A DNA stretch of 64,000 bases, from the NCBI GenBank assembly GCA_023333565.1, contig JAJKFH010000227.1:558001-622000 (forward strand), in the 5' to 3' direction. The position numbers and the translations under genes were made by a program. The notes below the pieces were generated by a model that was not told the origin of the DNA, did no database searches, and saw only the letters and a program-made list of their open reading frames with translations. Below, in pieces: positions 28,076-41,300 of this stretch; within the stretch, counting starts at the first letter, position 1, and each line of letters starts with the position of its first letter. The stretch comes from Puffinus mauretanicus. Its lineage: Eukaryota; Chordata; Aves; Procellariiformes; Procellariidae.

Positions 28076-31000
28076 ATTAAGAACTGAAGGTTCTTAACAA
28101 GATCTGCACCCCATATGCAACTATCGGTTTGCCCACACTGGTCGGGGAGTTCTGCAGACCTGGGTTCAGCTGAGTGCTGGTGTCCTGTAGGGAGAGAAAA
28201 GTATCAGCTCAGTCTCTGTGCATTGCCTGCTTGGAAAATCCGGTTTAATGCCCCATGTCAGAGGCCAGCAGAGAACCCAGTATGCATATTGAGTACCTGA
28301 TATATTCACAACCTTGTCCCATTTATTAGGGCTTTGACAGGTATCGTGCCATGGCTAGGGCTCAGGGAAGTGGTGAAAGCCCCATTTAGCTCAGATAAGC
28401 CTTTGCTACAGAAGCAAAATAGTTCACAGGAAGGAATTTAATACTTTCAGTAAGATGTGCTAGAATATCTAGCTTTTTACCATGCAGAAAACAGACTACA
28501 TTTAGGAAACGTGAGTATCGTATCAGCCTTTTATCAGCTTTAACTTTAACATGTGGCTAATAATTTATTACTTGTAGCAGTAAAAACTTTCTAATGCTTC
28601 TTCAGGGAATGTGCTGTACTTCTCATTTCCTTGACCTTCTAGGTTTTCATCATTATTTATAGATTACTGCAATGTATTAAAATAATTTTCTGAACAAATA
28701 AAGGGAAAAAAATCTTTCATTAGGAATAAAATCAGAAGGGTCATTCAGAGTGTAATTTTTATCAGCAGATGTGCTTAATTGTTCAAAATAACTGCAGAAT
28801 ACTGTTTGGGTATGTTCAAAATAAAAATATTGCCCAATACAATTTTTAAATAGTTCTGCTATAATTTATGCATAGGATGTGCAGTACACTTAGTGAATTC
28901 TTTTGCAATTTACTCCTAAAATAATTTACTATTCCCTTCGAGGAATTTATGTGACTTAAGTAATAAACCTGGTAACTTTAATTATATTATGAATACTAGT
29001 GACTGAATGCAAATTTCAGATTGCCAAAGACAGATGAAAAGCAAATTTCAGGAGATCTAACAGTAGATTGAAATAAAAAAATACTGAACCTATGAAAGTA
29101 ACGGGAGTTAATTACTGAAATAATAATATGTCCATCTTATGTCATGCTTCTCTACCAGCGGAACTGATGAAAGTCAAAGAGCAGAAACAGCTGGAGAATA
29201 GCTGGCAGGTACAAGGGCTGCACTGAGAATTTGAAACAGTCTGCAGAATCCCTGAAGAAATGAGAGTTCGGTCAAAGCAAAGGTCTTAGCCCCTCAGTAC
29301 TATTTCAACATCATAGAAAATTTACATTTAGTCCATGATCAAAACCCATTCACTGTGTTTTGGTTCCAAGTCAGACCACTAATTGGAAGGGGCCTGTATT
29401 TTCATGGGATTGTGTCACTCTCTGTCTGGTGTCCCTAGCTGGTTTGCAGGGCAGGATATCTATCGACTTCCCCAAACAAAGCAGCACGGTGGGGAGTTTT
29501 GTGGGTCCCTTCGTTATACAACAGAGTTGTTGCTATATCAGAGTAGCAATTAGCAGCTTAAAAAGAGATGTAGTGTATTGGTGAGGGCTGAACAACATGG
29601 TTTCCCCTGGATAATGGGTGCTGTTCCTTGGCTGCTTCTAGGATTTAGATTCAGGGAAAAGGCTTTGAACTAAGAGAAGCTGGATGCCAGGCACCTAAAC
29701 TGCTCTTTTAATTAAATCTGGTTATGAAATGGTATGATCTTGGCAACAACAATATCTGCTAATTGTAACTGCTTGTTCTGAATTTGTTACTCAGTTGAGT
29801 TACACAGGAACTAAATGTTCCTCTCAACATATTTTTTCCCTCCCCAGTAACAATGAATCATGAAGGCCATTTTCTAGGAAAGCTGGTGCAGCCCAGACCC
29901 AGCTATAGGAAGAGATTAAGTTAGGAACAAAAATACATGTTATGGTCCTGATTCTGCTGAAAGTACAAGCACTTACTTCAAACACTGATGATTTTTTGTT
30001 TGTTTGCTTTACCTCCATGTTTCATGTGTTTTGGAAGAACTTACGCAAGCTTAAATGCTTGACTGAGTCAAGGTTTGGATTGCTGTGAATTTGCACGCAT
30101 GTTATGTCCACAACCCCACCTACATCACAGAACCTGTTGGACATTATGCTGTTATAAGTACTTGGGCAGTAACATCTCCGATATTTTTCCAACTATCTAC
30201 ATGTTTAGAGCAATGTGGCTGGGCTAATTTTCTGTGGGACCATGTTGAACTAACTCCTGAACTTGCAAGAAAACTGTTAATTAGAAAAAGCAAATCAGCT
30301 GCACTACCTAATTGTTTGTATTTCCAAAGTGTGTGTCAGTGGGGAGAAATGTCTTTTTAAAGATGTGGCTCTTCTGCATCAGGATACGTGTTCTAGCAGG
30401 GATCAGTCAGCAGGGAGCAAGCACTGTCTTTGGCTCTGCCAGACCAGAGGGGCAGAAGTGAGCTGTGCTGGGTATTGTGGCAGTGAGCAATTGTTTTTCC
30501 TAAGAAACTGGAATAACTCTAAAGAAATACAGACTCTCCCAGAGAAATGCAGGTGGCATCACCATGCATAGGACCCTGGAGAGGTCTGGATCATGGTCCA
30601 GATCGGGGTTGGATTTTGTCTGGTTTACCACCTAAGTAGTCGTATTGTAGAGAATTGCTGGCAAAAAATAAATGCTAATTGCAAAAAATAAAAATAAAAA
30701 ATCAGATGGATCTAGGCGTAAACCAGCAAAAATTCCACCCTTTTTGTGGCAAATATATATACCTGTTATCTAGTGTCGACTTGTTCCAATTGTGTTGCAA
30801 CAGCCCATCTATAATCCGCTGCAGTGTCTCTGGTTTAAATCATAGGGTCAGTAGCAAGATAAATCCAAGAGATTAATTTGAGTCACGTGATCCAAATTGT
30901 GCCAAGAACTGTGCTTTTCTGTACTTCAGCTATGCAGCGCAGTGAGGATAGTATCTAAAAACCGAAACTCCCAAATGCCTGCGTGAAGTTGCATAACTCT

Positions 31001-32254
31001 GCAAGTGACTGTGTTCGTGTGTCCACGTGGGAGACAGGTCACAACGCCTGGGGCACCCCCGGGCTCCAAACCGCACCGTCCTGTGCGGGAATGGCGCCTG
31101 CTGAAAACTGGAACGGAATCGTCACTTCACCGAGCTTTGCTCCGTCACAAGGTCATGGGGACCTTGGTAAGATTTGAGAAATGAAATAATGAAAGCTGAA
31201 AATCTGATTAAAAAATAATTTAGGTCTTAATTCATCTCAGCACTTAAATACATGCCCAACATTCAGCATGTCAAAGTTCTGCGGGTATCAACGGGACTGC
31301 TTACAAACCGAGGATCTGTGAGCTGACGCAGGCCCTAAACACAGAGGTGTTTGCACAGACCCGGCCTTCATGTCTTGGTATCAGTTTTCACTAACGGCAT
31401 TCACAGCATCTGAAAGGTCGAACTGTAAAAGATCATATAGACTATCCCATGAAGTAGCATTGTTGACTTCTGTGTAGTCCTGTCGCTTTCTTATGGCTAT
31501 TCTTGGATATCCCAAAAGGGACATCTTCCATTTGTATTAGGAAATCACTCCCACTGCCTCTCTGGCAATCATTCACCTCATTCTTTACTATTCATACCTT
31601 TGGATACTTCTGAGCTGTCATCTCATTTTCAGTAACTCTATTTTTTATCTTTCTTCCAGAGAAGCCATCACCATTCAGTAAAAAAGATAACACCAACTCT
31701 TTTTAATATGGTCAATAAGCTTGGTTTTTTTTATTCTTTGTTATTATTTTAAATAAGTATATGAAAAAGAAGTTTGAAAACTTTTGCTGTCTAGTATGAA
31801 ATGTTTACAGTTTGCAGATTGCAACTGCATTTCAAGCAAGTTTTCTTGCAAACACTATGTATTTTATACAATAGCAGTGCCATTTGTTATTTCTAGATTG
31901 ATCGTCTGGCTACAGGCAAACTTTGAAAGCTTTCACATACAGTGCTTTTATTTTAAGCTTATTAGTGGCTTTAGATACAGAATTCAGATTTGTATCGAGG
32001 CTTCTTCTGTATGCCTGGTGGATGAGCATTGTATAAACAACACGGGTGCGTAGCCCTGAAAGAATCCATTCTAATGCTTGGCTCAAGATGTTAATTGCAA
32101 GAACATTGGAAACTCAAAGGCAAATAAAATAACAAGTGTATTTGTGCCAACAGAAGCTGTTTTGTTTGTTACTCGTTCAATAGTAGGTATTCAGCAAGAT
32201 ACATGACTGGCAGAGACAAAGCTTATTCTTATTAGTCACAGAGAAGAAGGAATA
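28076..32254. other. Non-coding interval beyond the KCNG4 3' end
   Basis: Apart from the CpG patch at 31.0-31.2 kb, no coding exon or clear mobile element is seen. Open frames are all under 95 codons and unrecognised. Part of the low-30-kb stretch near KCNG4 could be 3' UTR if the distal AATAAA at 31952-31947 or a later one is used. Confidence 0.55.
31015..31160. other. CpG-dense patch downstream of KCNG4
   Basis: About a dozen CpG dinucleotides fall in about 145 bases (for example CACGTGG, CCCCCGGGC, TGCGGGAATGGCGCC) inside AT-rich DNA. It ends before TTG|GTAAGA on the plus strand (31165-31174), a plausible splice donor. It could be a small promoter or first exon of a non-coding RNA, or a local GC-rich remnant. 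A 64-codon plus-strand frame across it (30983-31177) shows no known domain. Confidence 0.35.
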
Positions 32255-32470
32255 TTTATTATTGAATAAACTCTGACTTGACGTTCTCAAAACCTCCAGC
32301 TCCATAATGATGTGTTGGAGTTAGCCACGTTGGCTTGACTGCTTATTATACCTATGCTGGCAGAGAAAATTAGCATCATAACCTATGTTGCTGCTTTGCT
32401 TTGTGTATTATGTTGACATACATATGTGTATATTTCTATTCCTGTTCTTGGGAACATTTTACAACCAGGC
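32255..32470 (-). terminator. KCNG4: KCNG4 3' UTR and candidate polyadenylation signal
   Basis: On the minus strand an AATAAA hexamer occurs at 32260-32255, about 210 bases past the TAA stop. It is followed by T/G-containing sequence (TTCTTCTCTGTG) that could serve as the downstream element. A second AATAAA lies at 31952-31947 and could give a longer 3' UTR of about 520 bases. Which one is used cannot be told from sequence alone. Confidence 0.45.
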
Positions 32471-33256
32471 TTAGTTCCCTGTGTAAATATATTTGATTGG
32501 TGATGCTTGATCCTCCAGGATCAAGCTGTCTGTCTCATTGAAGGTGTCACTTTCACCAGAGTGATTGGCATTTTTTACTCTGTTTAGCCGAGACTGCAAT
32601 CGTTCATGTTCTTTTCTCAACTCCGAGTAGGAATGGGAGAAAGTGTGGAATATTGATGTTGCAGGAAAAGACATGATGAGAATCCCACTGAGGATGCTGC
32701 TCAGAGCCACCATCTGGCCTGGGACGCTCCGTGGTACCATATCTCCATACCCCACAGTGGTCATTGAAATGATAGCCCACCAGTAAGAAGCAGGTATGCT
32801 TGTAAATTCAAGCACCTTCCCAGATTCATTCTCGGCGAGATAGACCAAAGGAGAAAACAGAGTGACAGCCACGCATAAGAAGAGTAAAAGCAGGCCAAAT
32901 TCCCGTGTGCATCTCCGAACTGTGAGGCCCAAAGTCTGCAAGCCCAAGGAGTGTCGGGCAAGGCGCATTACATACAGGATCCTCAAGGCACGTAAAACCC
33001 GTAGCACCAGACCAACCTTTTCCAAATATGTGTTGCTGCTTGGCCTGTCATCCTCCTCATTTGAGTCATCCTCTGAGAAGATGAGGGAAACGTAATAAGG
33101 TGAAATAGCCAAGAAGTCAATGATATTTAGGGGTCCTTTGAAGAACTGACACTTGCTCCTTGCCTGAATGAATCGGAGGCAGAACTCCAGGGAAAACCAA
33201 GCCACACAGATGGTCTCTATGACGAAGATGTAATAGCACTTCTGGGAACACTCGCC
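32471..33256 (-). CDS. KCNG4: KCNG4 (Kv6.4) coding exon 2: S2 to C-terminus
   Basis: This exon encodes residues 251-511, joined in phase 0 to the upstream exon at ...AEEDR|GECSQKCYY. The acceptor is a T-rich tract ending TTTTGTGGCAG|GGC. Segments seen: S2 at about 257-279, S3 at 290-310, an acidic S3-S4 linker (DDSNEEDD, 313-320), S4 at 331-352 with R336, R339, R342, R348 and R351, S5 at 367-390, pore loop at 401-424 with filter TTVGYGD (416-422), and S6 at 427-456. The S6 hinge reads FPATS, so the PXP motif of conducting Kv channels lacks its second proline, as expected for a silent subunit. The cytoplasmic tail ends SPIKYIYTGN just before TAA; LILE..A.PI resembles the human KCNG4 end as recalled. 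The exon is intact with no frameshift. An NES sequon (N393) lies in the S5-pore turret. Family assignment is very secure, and KCNG4 over other KCNG members is also strong. Confidence 0.97.
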   Translation of the reverse strand, partial: GECSQKCYYIFVIETICVAWFSLEFCLRFIQARSKCQFFKGPLNIIDFLAISPYYVSLIFSEDDSNEEDDRPSSNTYLEKVGLVLRVLRALRILYVMRLARHSLGLQTLGLTVRRCTREFGLLLLFLCVAVTLFSPLVYLAENESGKVLEFTSIPASYWWAIISMTTVGYGDMVPRSVPGQMVALSSILSGILIMSFPATSIFHTFSHSYSELRKEHERLQSRLNRVKNANHSGESDTFNETDSLILEDQASPIKYIYTGN

Positions 33257-36200
33257 CTGCCACAAAATAGAAAGAGAATTAAATAAAAAACCAGTCTGTG
33301 AACCAGCATCCAAAAACACTACGGAAGAAGCAATATGTATCTGCTTGAGTCACTGGTATCAGAAATGAACAAATCCCAGCTAGCAGGTAGTCGTATGGCA
33401 GCCATCTTTCAATGGTGTATAGACGATAATGAGCATGTGAAATATCTGAATGAACAGATATATTCACCTGCTTATTTTTATTATGTTGCTTCTTCCAGTC
33501 TAAATGAATGAAACTCATCTCTGTATAAAGTCTTGGCATGCAGCCTGTAAGTCCCAAGTAAGTCCCACTTTCTGCTCTCAAACAGAAATTAATTTAAACT
33601 TGACTGGCTTATAAGCCTGTACAAAAATCTGTTTCTCTTCAGAAGAAAGATTAATGTTTGAATGTCTCTGTAAACTTCTGGTGCTGATCAATGCATGGTG
33701 CTTTCACAAATGCTGTGTACTCTGGTGCAATTAAAAGTGGTTCAGAGATATTCATTAAGTCATCTGGATCCTTGGCTCAGTTATGCCATATATAAATCAT
33801 GTTTCTTTCTGTACATGCAAATGTTTTAATCTAAAGGAAAATAAATATCTACCTAGTAGGTGAAACTTGCCTTGAAGAATCGTCTCCCGCAGCTACAAGC
33901 AGTATTTTCTTGGTTTTGTTATCAAAGGAATTGCTTCAGTTGAACTACCTTGGATTCACAATTTTTATGTTCCTGAGCTGAGCTTAAAAAATGAAACTTC
34001 TTTTGGCCTGTTCCAGTGAAACGAAGAGGCAAATGTAAGTTAACTCATAATTATTTGGGTAAGCAAGAGACTACATTGAGCTTTGTCCTTTTGTGAGGGA
34101 CAGCCACTAGGTTACATCTATCCAAAGAGCGAGCTGACAAATGGACACATGGGTTACAGGGACTGGGGTGTACATATTGCCTCCTTCGTAGGCACAAGTG
34201 TCTGCTTACTGGATTTCAACTGGCAGAAGACAAACCAGGTCCTGCCACCGTTTTTTGCCTTACAGAAGGTAAGAAATAGCAAGCATGTACTGCTTAGCAG
34301 TTGGACACCTCCCCCTGAAAGGAACACATTGTTTTTAAATACTGGTGTCACTGCTTTCTTACACACCTTATCCATCCTATTGGTAAATACATTCCTGTAC
34401 AGAGATTTAATATGTTCTTAAGAAATGTGGTCTTGTGGTTGGACTAATGCTGTTTTTTTCCTTTTAAGCATTGTGAATAAGTTTATTGAAGAATTCCACC
34501 TAACAGGTACTTGTATGATATTTTCACAGTGGCATGCTGCTATTTACATTAAGTTGTTGCATCGGTGCAAATATTTGGATTGCAGTTCTAATCCAAAACC
34601 ATAGTTCAAATGAAGTGGAGTCTTTCATGGACTTCGGCTGACTTTGAAGCAGTCTTGTGTGTTTTTCTTTGCTGAGCACATTATCAAAACACTGGCATAT
34701 GAAGTGTACAGGGTTTGAATTTTTGGTGAAAATGAGAAATCTTGGCTATAACTGGGAATCAGAGAAAGGGATTGACTAGTATGGCAACCCTTTGAAATTC
34801 CAGGCTGGACTCAGAATGTGGGTTGTCACTGCATATTCCAGAAAACCCAAATGTAGAAGGCAGTAATTTCATTTTAGATTCTTAAGCTGCTTGAAAATTA
34901 ATATTTAGCAAATAGCTCTTTCCACCTACAGCTTTGGTACATGAAGGCTTAGCAAGGTTAAAGGGTCTTCTCCTTGTATTCTTGCTGAACAGAGACTTGC
35001 ATCTCTGATATGTTCACAACTGCAGAAGATCAAGCAGAACTAGGGATGACGAAGGAGGATCTGTGCAGAGAAAGAACCTCCTTTTGGGAGAGCAGAGTGG
35101 CCATGCGTTATTCAGGAATAATTGCAGACCCTTGGTTCGTGAAAGGCTTTTTTGTAACCTCTGTAGAAGGAAGTCGGGGCTGCTGTATGCATCTTTCCTG
35201 ATAGCCTGTCTCTGAAATTAAGCAATTTAGAGGAACAGTTCCTCATACAGTGTTATCCATTCTCAGCCAAATTTCACAAGCAATATTGATTAAAAACATC
35301 ACGGGAAACACATACCCCTACTAATTAAACTTACTACCAGTGTTCAGTTACCCTCTGCATTGCAATGCGATGTTGGTTTTTTAGAGTGTCCCTTGTGATA
35401 GAATTACTGCTATTCATGGGAGTAACAGGCAGTGTTTAGGTCATTGGCTATTTGAGATTCCTCAGGTAAAGTGGTAACATATCCCTTACATATATGTTTT
35501 ACCCTGCTTAACCCTCAGAACAACTTAGCTCTGTAGCACCGTTTGGGGATTTTTCCTCTTTCTGAACAGTAGACTGTCAAGATCATCATTTATGTCTTAA
35601 AGTAAACATCACGAAAGGTAATGAAGACTTGGCCCTGCTAGAGTTAGGCGTACAGGGTCAGGTTATAGCCCCATTTGAAGTCATTGCCATGGCAGTGCCT
35701 AGAGGGCATTGATGTTTGCAGAGCTGCTGACTTGGCTTGATGAGATTGCTTGCAATCAGCAGTTGTGTTATGCAGTGTTCACTTTTTCTGAGTTGTAAAT
35801 TATTTGTGCAGTGCAGCCTGGACTCTGCACAGACCTGCCTGTGGTCACTCTAGTGATGTGGCCTGTGAATTATTCATCGTTCCCATCAAGACTTATTTTA
35901 TTTTTTGTTAACTGGGCTGAATTTCCAGTACATCTGTTACTTATTTACCTTTAGACATTTACAGGTGACATTGCTCTCAGATCATCATGTGGCTTTCACT
36001 ATTCTTTCCTTGGAAAATACAAGAAAATACATTTTGTTTGCTGGAAGTTTTAACCATTAAGATCTAGGGGTGTCTTTTGAATTGAGGGTGAAATTTCAAG
36101 GTGTAGCATTGTAAGGACTGGTTGGGAGATTTTTTTCTTCTCGCCATCCACGGTTGCCTCAGTATTCCCCATGGAAAGTTATATATATTTAGAGAAAGCA

Positions 36201-38289
36201 ATTTGTGCAGTCAGCTTCCTAAACGTGTATTTCATTTTTCAGAAGAGCATCCTTCAAATCAAACTTTTCAGGAATGTTACTGTGCACATTTTATTTTTCC
36301 TTTGTGCATAGTTGTGGATGTAAAGTACAGTGAGTTCTCCCCTGTTAGCACACTTTGTCTTTTTAATGTACTTTGCAAAAGACATTTCAGAAATGTTTGC
36401 ATATGATTCAAACCACAGTCCCTTTTTCTGCTGCAGCAAACAGAAGAGTGACAATATCACAGTTTCTGACACTGTGACTAATGCAGAGAATTCTGTGCTT
36501 CATTTTTTTTGGAAGGGACAGAAAAAGAAGGATGTGTTTGCTTCAGACATACCTACAGTACGTGAAGGTGTGCAGCAAACCCAGCCCTGTTTCTCTCAGA
36601 GGGAACTGATTTATCCATGCAGGACAGTAGTTCTGTACGGAGGTGACCAACTCGAGCCCTAGAAATAATGCAGCTGGGCTGCCATCTCGCCGCAGGGCCG
36701 TTTGACTCCATTACATAGCGTAGGCGTACCATGATTTAGCCAGTCCATATATGACATCTGCCAGAAACTTCCAAACCTCTTTCTCTGCCTGTCTTTATTT
36801 CTCTGTCACCAGTGTCTGGAAGAAGAGTGTAAGACCCTGGCGCTGTGGTATTTTATGAGAACATGCTTATTGATTTCACATTGGGAGATAGATTTCATCT
36901 GGTGAGTTTGTATGTGAATGTTTTATATATTAGGAATATTTGTATATATTATGTAATGTATGTGATATGGTTTATATAGAATATCTCTCTCTAACGTCAG
37001 TCTCTGAAGATTCTTGATCCTTTTGAACATCCTGTTCAAAAGCAGTGAATATTGGAATAAGGAGGAAAAAGAGGAAATATTAAGTACCAAAGCCAATTTC
37101 TGTTTCTCCCAGTATTTTTGATGATTTTTAGATCTCAGAGTGCTTTATGTTCCACTTACAACTGTTGTCCAAAGAGCAGGCAGAATAACATACTGACTTG
37201 AACTACTATGTTCTTACCAAAGTATGGATACCTCTGTGTCAGTGGTAGATTTCGAATTTGCTGTTGTCACCAAATTCCCGTTAGATTGCTCTCAGTGAAC
37301 TGTCAAATTAGAGCCCAAATACTCTGATCCATGAAAGGGCTTTTTTGCATAAATGGCCAATAAAGGAATTTCTGTGCCGCAACAACTTTTATATATTTCC
37401 TATTTCTGAAAAAAGCAAACACATTTGGGAAATTCTAGCCATCAGTGCCTGCCAACACAAAACACACCAAACAACTCACTCTCTTGACCTCGCCATTAAA
37501 TAGAGCAGAATTCTGAGCTTTTATTTTCAGATCTTTGAGTCAAATTTGTCACTGACTTCTTTCTCCCCGTCTGCATTTTTTCACCCGAAGTACCATGGTG
37601 TAGTGGAACCTATAAAAGCTCCAAGCCATAATGATGTTGACTGTGAACATGAGGGGAGGATGAGGTTTTATTTATAACTGACCACAACATATTTTGTATG
37701 GGCTTTTTCAACAAAACCCTCTGACATGTTTTACACTACTGTAGCGTCAGTCAGTACTCAAACTATCATCGACTCTGATGGGAGAACACTTATCACAAAG
37801 CCAGTGGTGAGCGAATATCTAACTCTTTATTCATCCTGCAGATTTACTTTTGAACAATGCAAGAATTTGTCAGGATTTATGGAACTTGTCTCTAGCTGAA
37901 ATTCTGCAATGTATGATATAACTGTAATAAAATGGGTTCCTGGTATTGATCTTACGTATGAAAAGAGTATTTGGCTCAGCAATGAAGGAAACAATATTTT
38001 GTATGTAAAAAGATATATACTGAGCCTGATGCCTGAAATATTGAGTGATTTCTTAATCTATAAACCACCTCAAAGAAGCAAAGTGGCTGTTTCAAACTTC
38101 TGTACCACCAGAGATAATAAGCAATTCATGCTTCCTTTTCATTATTGCCTTCCACTGTATAAGGCAATAGCTCATTTTCTGGGTTCTTTTATGCGATGGA
38201 ATGTTTATAGTGTTACAGTAAAATTGCTCATTTTAGGATACTTCTATTAACTTCTCTTTAGATATGAAAAAATAGGCTCATAATAACAT

Positions 38290-38385
38290 CCAAGAACGGC
38301 AGTACTGAGTCCAGTTAGCCCAGTGCCCTGTTCCAAAAGCCTGAGAAAACAGATGCCCGAGGCAAATCTCCCAGCTTCCATTTGC
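38290..38385 (-). mobile_element. Old CR1/L3-like fragment in the KCNG4 intron
   Basis: TGAGTCCAGTTAGCCCAGTG followed by CCTGTTCC resembles the complement of a widespread sauropsid LINE 3' region (GGAxACAGGxTACTGGxCTAxxTGGAC). The sequence continues with AAACAGATGCCCGAGGCAA, matching the expected next part loosely. It is non-coding and ancient. Confidence 0.5.
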
Positions 38386-41300
38386 CACTCCAGAGCTTCC
38401 TGAGCTGAAGGTGGTGTTCGTGCAGGCAAACTGAATTGCTCTTCTCTAAAGTTTGGCCATTCTTTTGTCTGCTGCCTGTTGCATGGAGACTCACCTCTTT
38501 GTTTTGGACAAGGTTCCTGTTAGTTCCCTCTGACGGCCCTAAGCTCTGTCACTGGCAGGGACGCTGGTTGCTTGATTGGCATTTACTCGTTTCCTGCCAT
38601 TTGCGATTTTGTAGACCTCTGTTGCAGCCGCTGTCGTAGCTTGTTCCCATCCTGAGGAATTCTGCCTGCCTTAGTCCTTGCGTGAATTCGTTCCATCCTT
38701 GCCTTTCTCTGGCCCTTGTCCTTTTTGAGGTGTAAGGGATTGGGACTGCAGTTTTAAAGTGTGGGTGAACTGTAGGTTTATGTAGTCAAATTTATATATT
38801 TTTATAATCAAGAATTCAATAAATTTTGCTTTTTATTGTGCGCTCCTTACAAAAGTTTAAGCAAGTTGGATCTCTGTAGGGACAATGCTTGGAATGTAAT
38901 ATTTCTAATAATGAGAAATTGTGTGACTCTGGTAAGTGTTACAGCAGCTTTCTTGCAGTACCTTTTTCGAAAGGATCTGAGGTTCAGGAATTCAGCATCT
39001 CCGAGGTCAGGACTGGCCAGGGTAATGTGTGGTGGCTAAATATCAGACCTCAATTGCACAGGTGACTTTACAGAAGAGAAATTTATTCACTAACTGAATT
39101 CAAGCTAAATGAACTTGAGATATGTGCCACTCACAAGATAAAATAAATAAGATAAATTTCCTGGCCAAGTGCCCACTTAGTTTACCAGAAACATTAGTTA
39201 CGGCATAATGACATCTAGGATAATAAACAAAACCAGATTTCAGAGTTATGCTGCACTAACCTATCTTACAAGAGATATAAATCTCATCTAGTGAAAACAA
39301 TATCTTTACATGCATCAATAATTGTACCAATGCCCAGGGAGACTGAATCAGAATTTCCCCTGTGGAATATATATCTTGTCTATCCACCTTGGTTTTCAGA
39401 TGTAACTCACTTTGTTACATTTTCTAGATAAGGAAAAAAATTATTATTTATAGATAACTGGATTGGAACACCAAGGAGCTATTCTTACGCCTTCAGGGTC
39501 TGCTTCTGTGCTGACCATGTGTCCCACTTGGTTGCACTCTAAGACACTTTAGAATTAAAATATGCTCTGGAAAACTTGTTCTGAATCATTACCTGATCTG
39601 CCAATTAATTTCCTACTGCCAAAGATTTACCTTTTGCAGTGGATATTCACCCTTTAGTCCATAGTGTTTTTCCATAAATGCGGAAGCAAACATAAAACAG
39701 AGTGATAACTATGTTTTGCAAATCGCACGCTTCGGTATGCTCCTCTTATAAAACTGTTTGAGGATCCTGAGCATTTGAACCTGAGTCTGTCTGGCCTGTT
39801 AGCAGCTGAAGGCTGTGTTGCACGTGGATAGAGAGGGTGTCAGGTTTTACCTCTGGTCCCCTCACCAGTATCAACTGGAACGGATCTGTTCTCTCTAATC
39901 CTCTGCAGAGCACCGTGGAAACCAGTGGCACAATTTTGATGGCAAGGTGGTGGCTGGCTACTTACCAGCAGGCTAGCGAAGTTTGGCACTTTTCTGAAAA
40001 GGGGTATTATATCCCTACCTGCTCTATATTGTGGCCATGGACTCTTCATGTTTTGTTACTGATTCTTAAAAACAAAAAACCCCAAACAAATCCTTTTTAA
40101 GCAATTTCCAGAGTGTAAAAAAGGGAACTGAAACTATCTGAAAACATCAGAGGAAGGCATGCAAAGTTTCTCTTAATCTGAGGAAAAATGGGGAAAGAAA
40201 TCCTGTTATTCCCATTATATATTGGAAGTGCAGTGCTGCGGCTGTATTGGGGTAGGAATTGGATAGGTACCAACTTTCTGCCCTTGGTGTGACTAACTCT
40301 AAGTGGAAGTTCATTGGCAGCAATCTGAACCTGTTTTCCATGGTGTGTAATTTGGGGTTTCACACAATCTATAAATAGGGTGGAGTCTGAGATGTAAGAC
40401 AGGCAAACCTGCAGCATTTCTCATGATCTCCTTTCTATGCTTGCCAGTTAACACTGTTCATGATGACGTTAGTGATTTTAAGTTTTTCTTGTGTCAAATA
40501 ATCTATGTCCTAGTTAAATGGTGAAAGTTGCACCAATGCTTGTAGAACACTTTGCTAATATGTACTGCTAGATCAGTATATGGATTATTTCAGAATCAGG
40601 TCATCCCTACAGAGATTAATATTTTCAAAGCTTTAGAGTGGAAATCAACATGTACATCAGCAATATGTCTATATGTTGCTTATACAGCATACTTATGAGA
40701 AAGGCAACTAATATTATTTATGAAGCCAAGTTGATAAAAGTCCTTGAACCCAGCTAGAAGTCATGATTGAACCACTGGATGCAAACACGTTATTCCCAGG
40801 GTACATTTATGGAGACCAGCTGGCTCATCATCATAAACCAAATGAGCGATGACAGAAAGGATCTGAAACCTCTTCCCAGCCAGATCCACCCTAGGTGCAG
40901 TAGTGATTGCTTCTGAGTAAAGGCTGTTTTGGTGTTCAGTCACCCATACTAAACAGCCTCAAAACAAAACAGGGAAGGAACTCATAAAGCAATATGCTTG
41001 ACTCTTCTTGATTCAGACTCCTGTTGGAGTCCTAAAGGAGAATTTCCTTAAACATAGGACCTGGACCTGGTTAGCACTCTGCAGTTGAAGGATAGGCTGC
41101 CAGAACATCAACTTTCACACCAGAAACGTGTCTGGCTCTGTGGCTGATGCAAAGTCACAATTCACATCTGCTAATCCTACCCTGGCAGGTCCAGATTTTA
41201 TCTGGCACATTCAAGTACAGCCAGTTGCTGCTCAGATCCTTCCCTCTGATCCACACACTTTTGTGGACAGAGGCCAGTGTCCACTGAAGTGGTAGCAGGT

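Noticed and set aside
33257..33319. 21 codons with an ATG in front of exon 2
   Set aside because: They are the T-rich polypyrimidine tract and acceptor read as protein; the KCNG4 homology starts exactly at the splice site (GECSQKCYY).
36915..36985. TATA-rich stretch considered as a promoter
   Set aside because: It is AT-rich simple sequence in an intron with no initiator or exon nearby.
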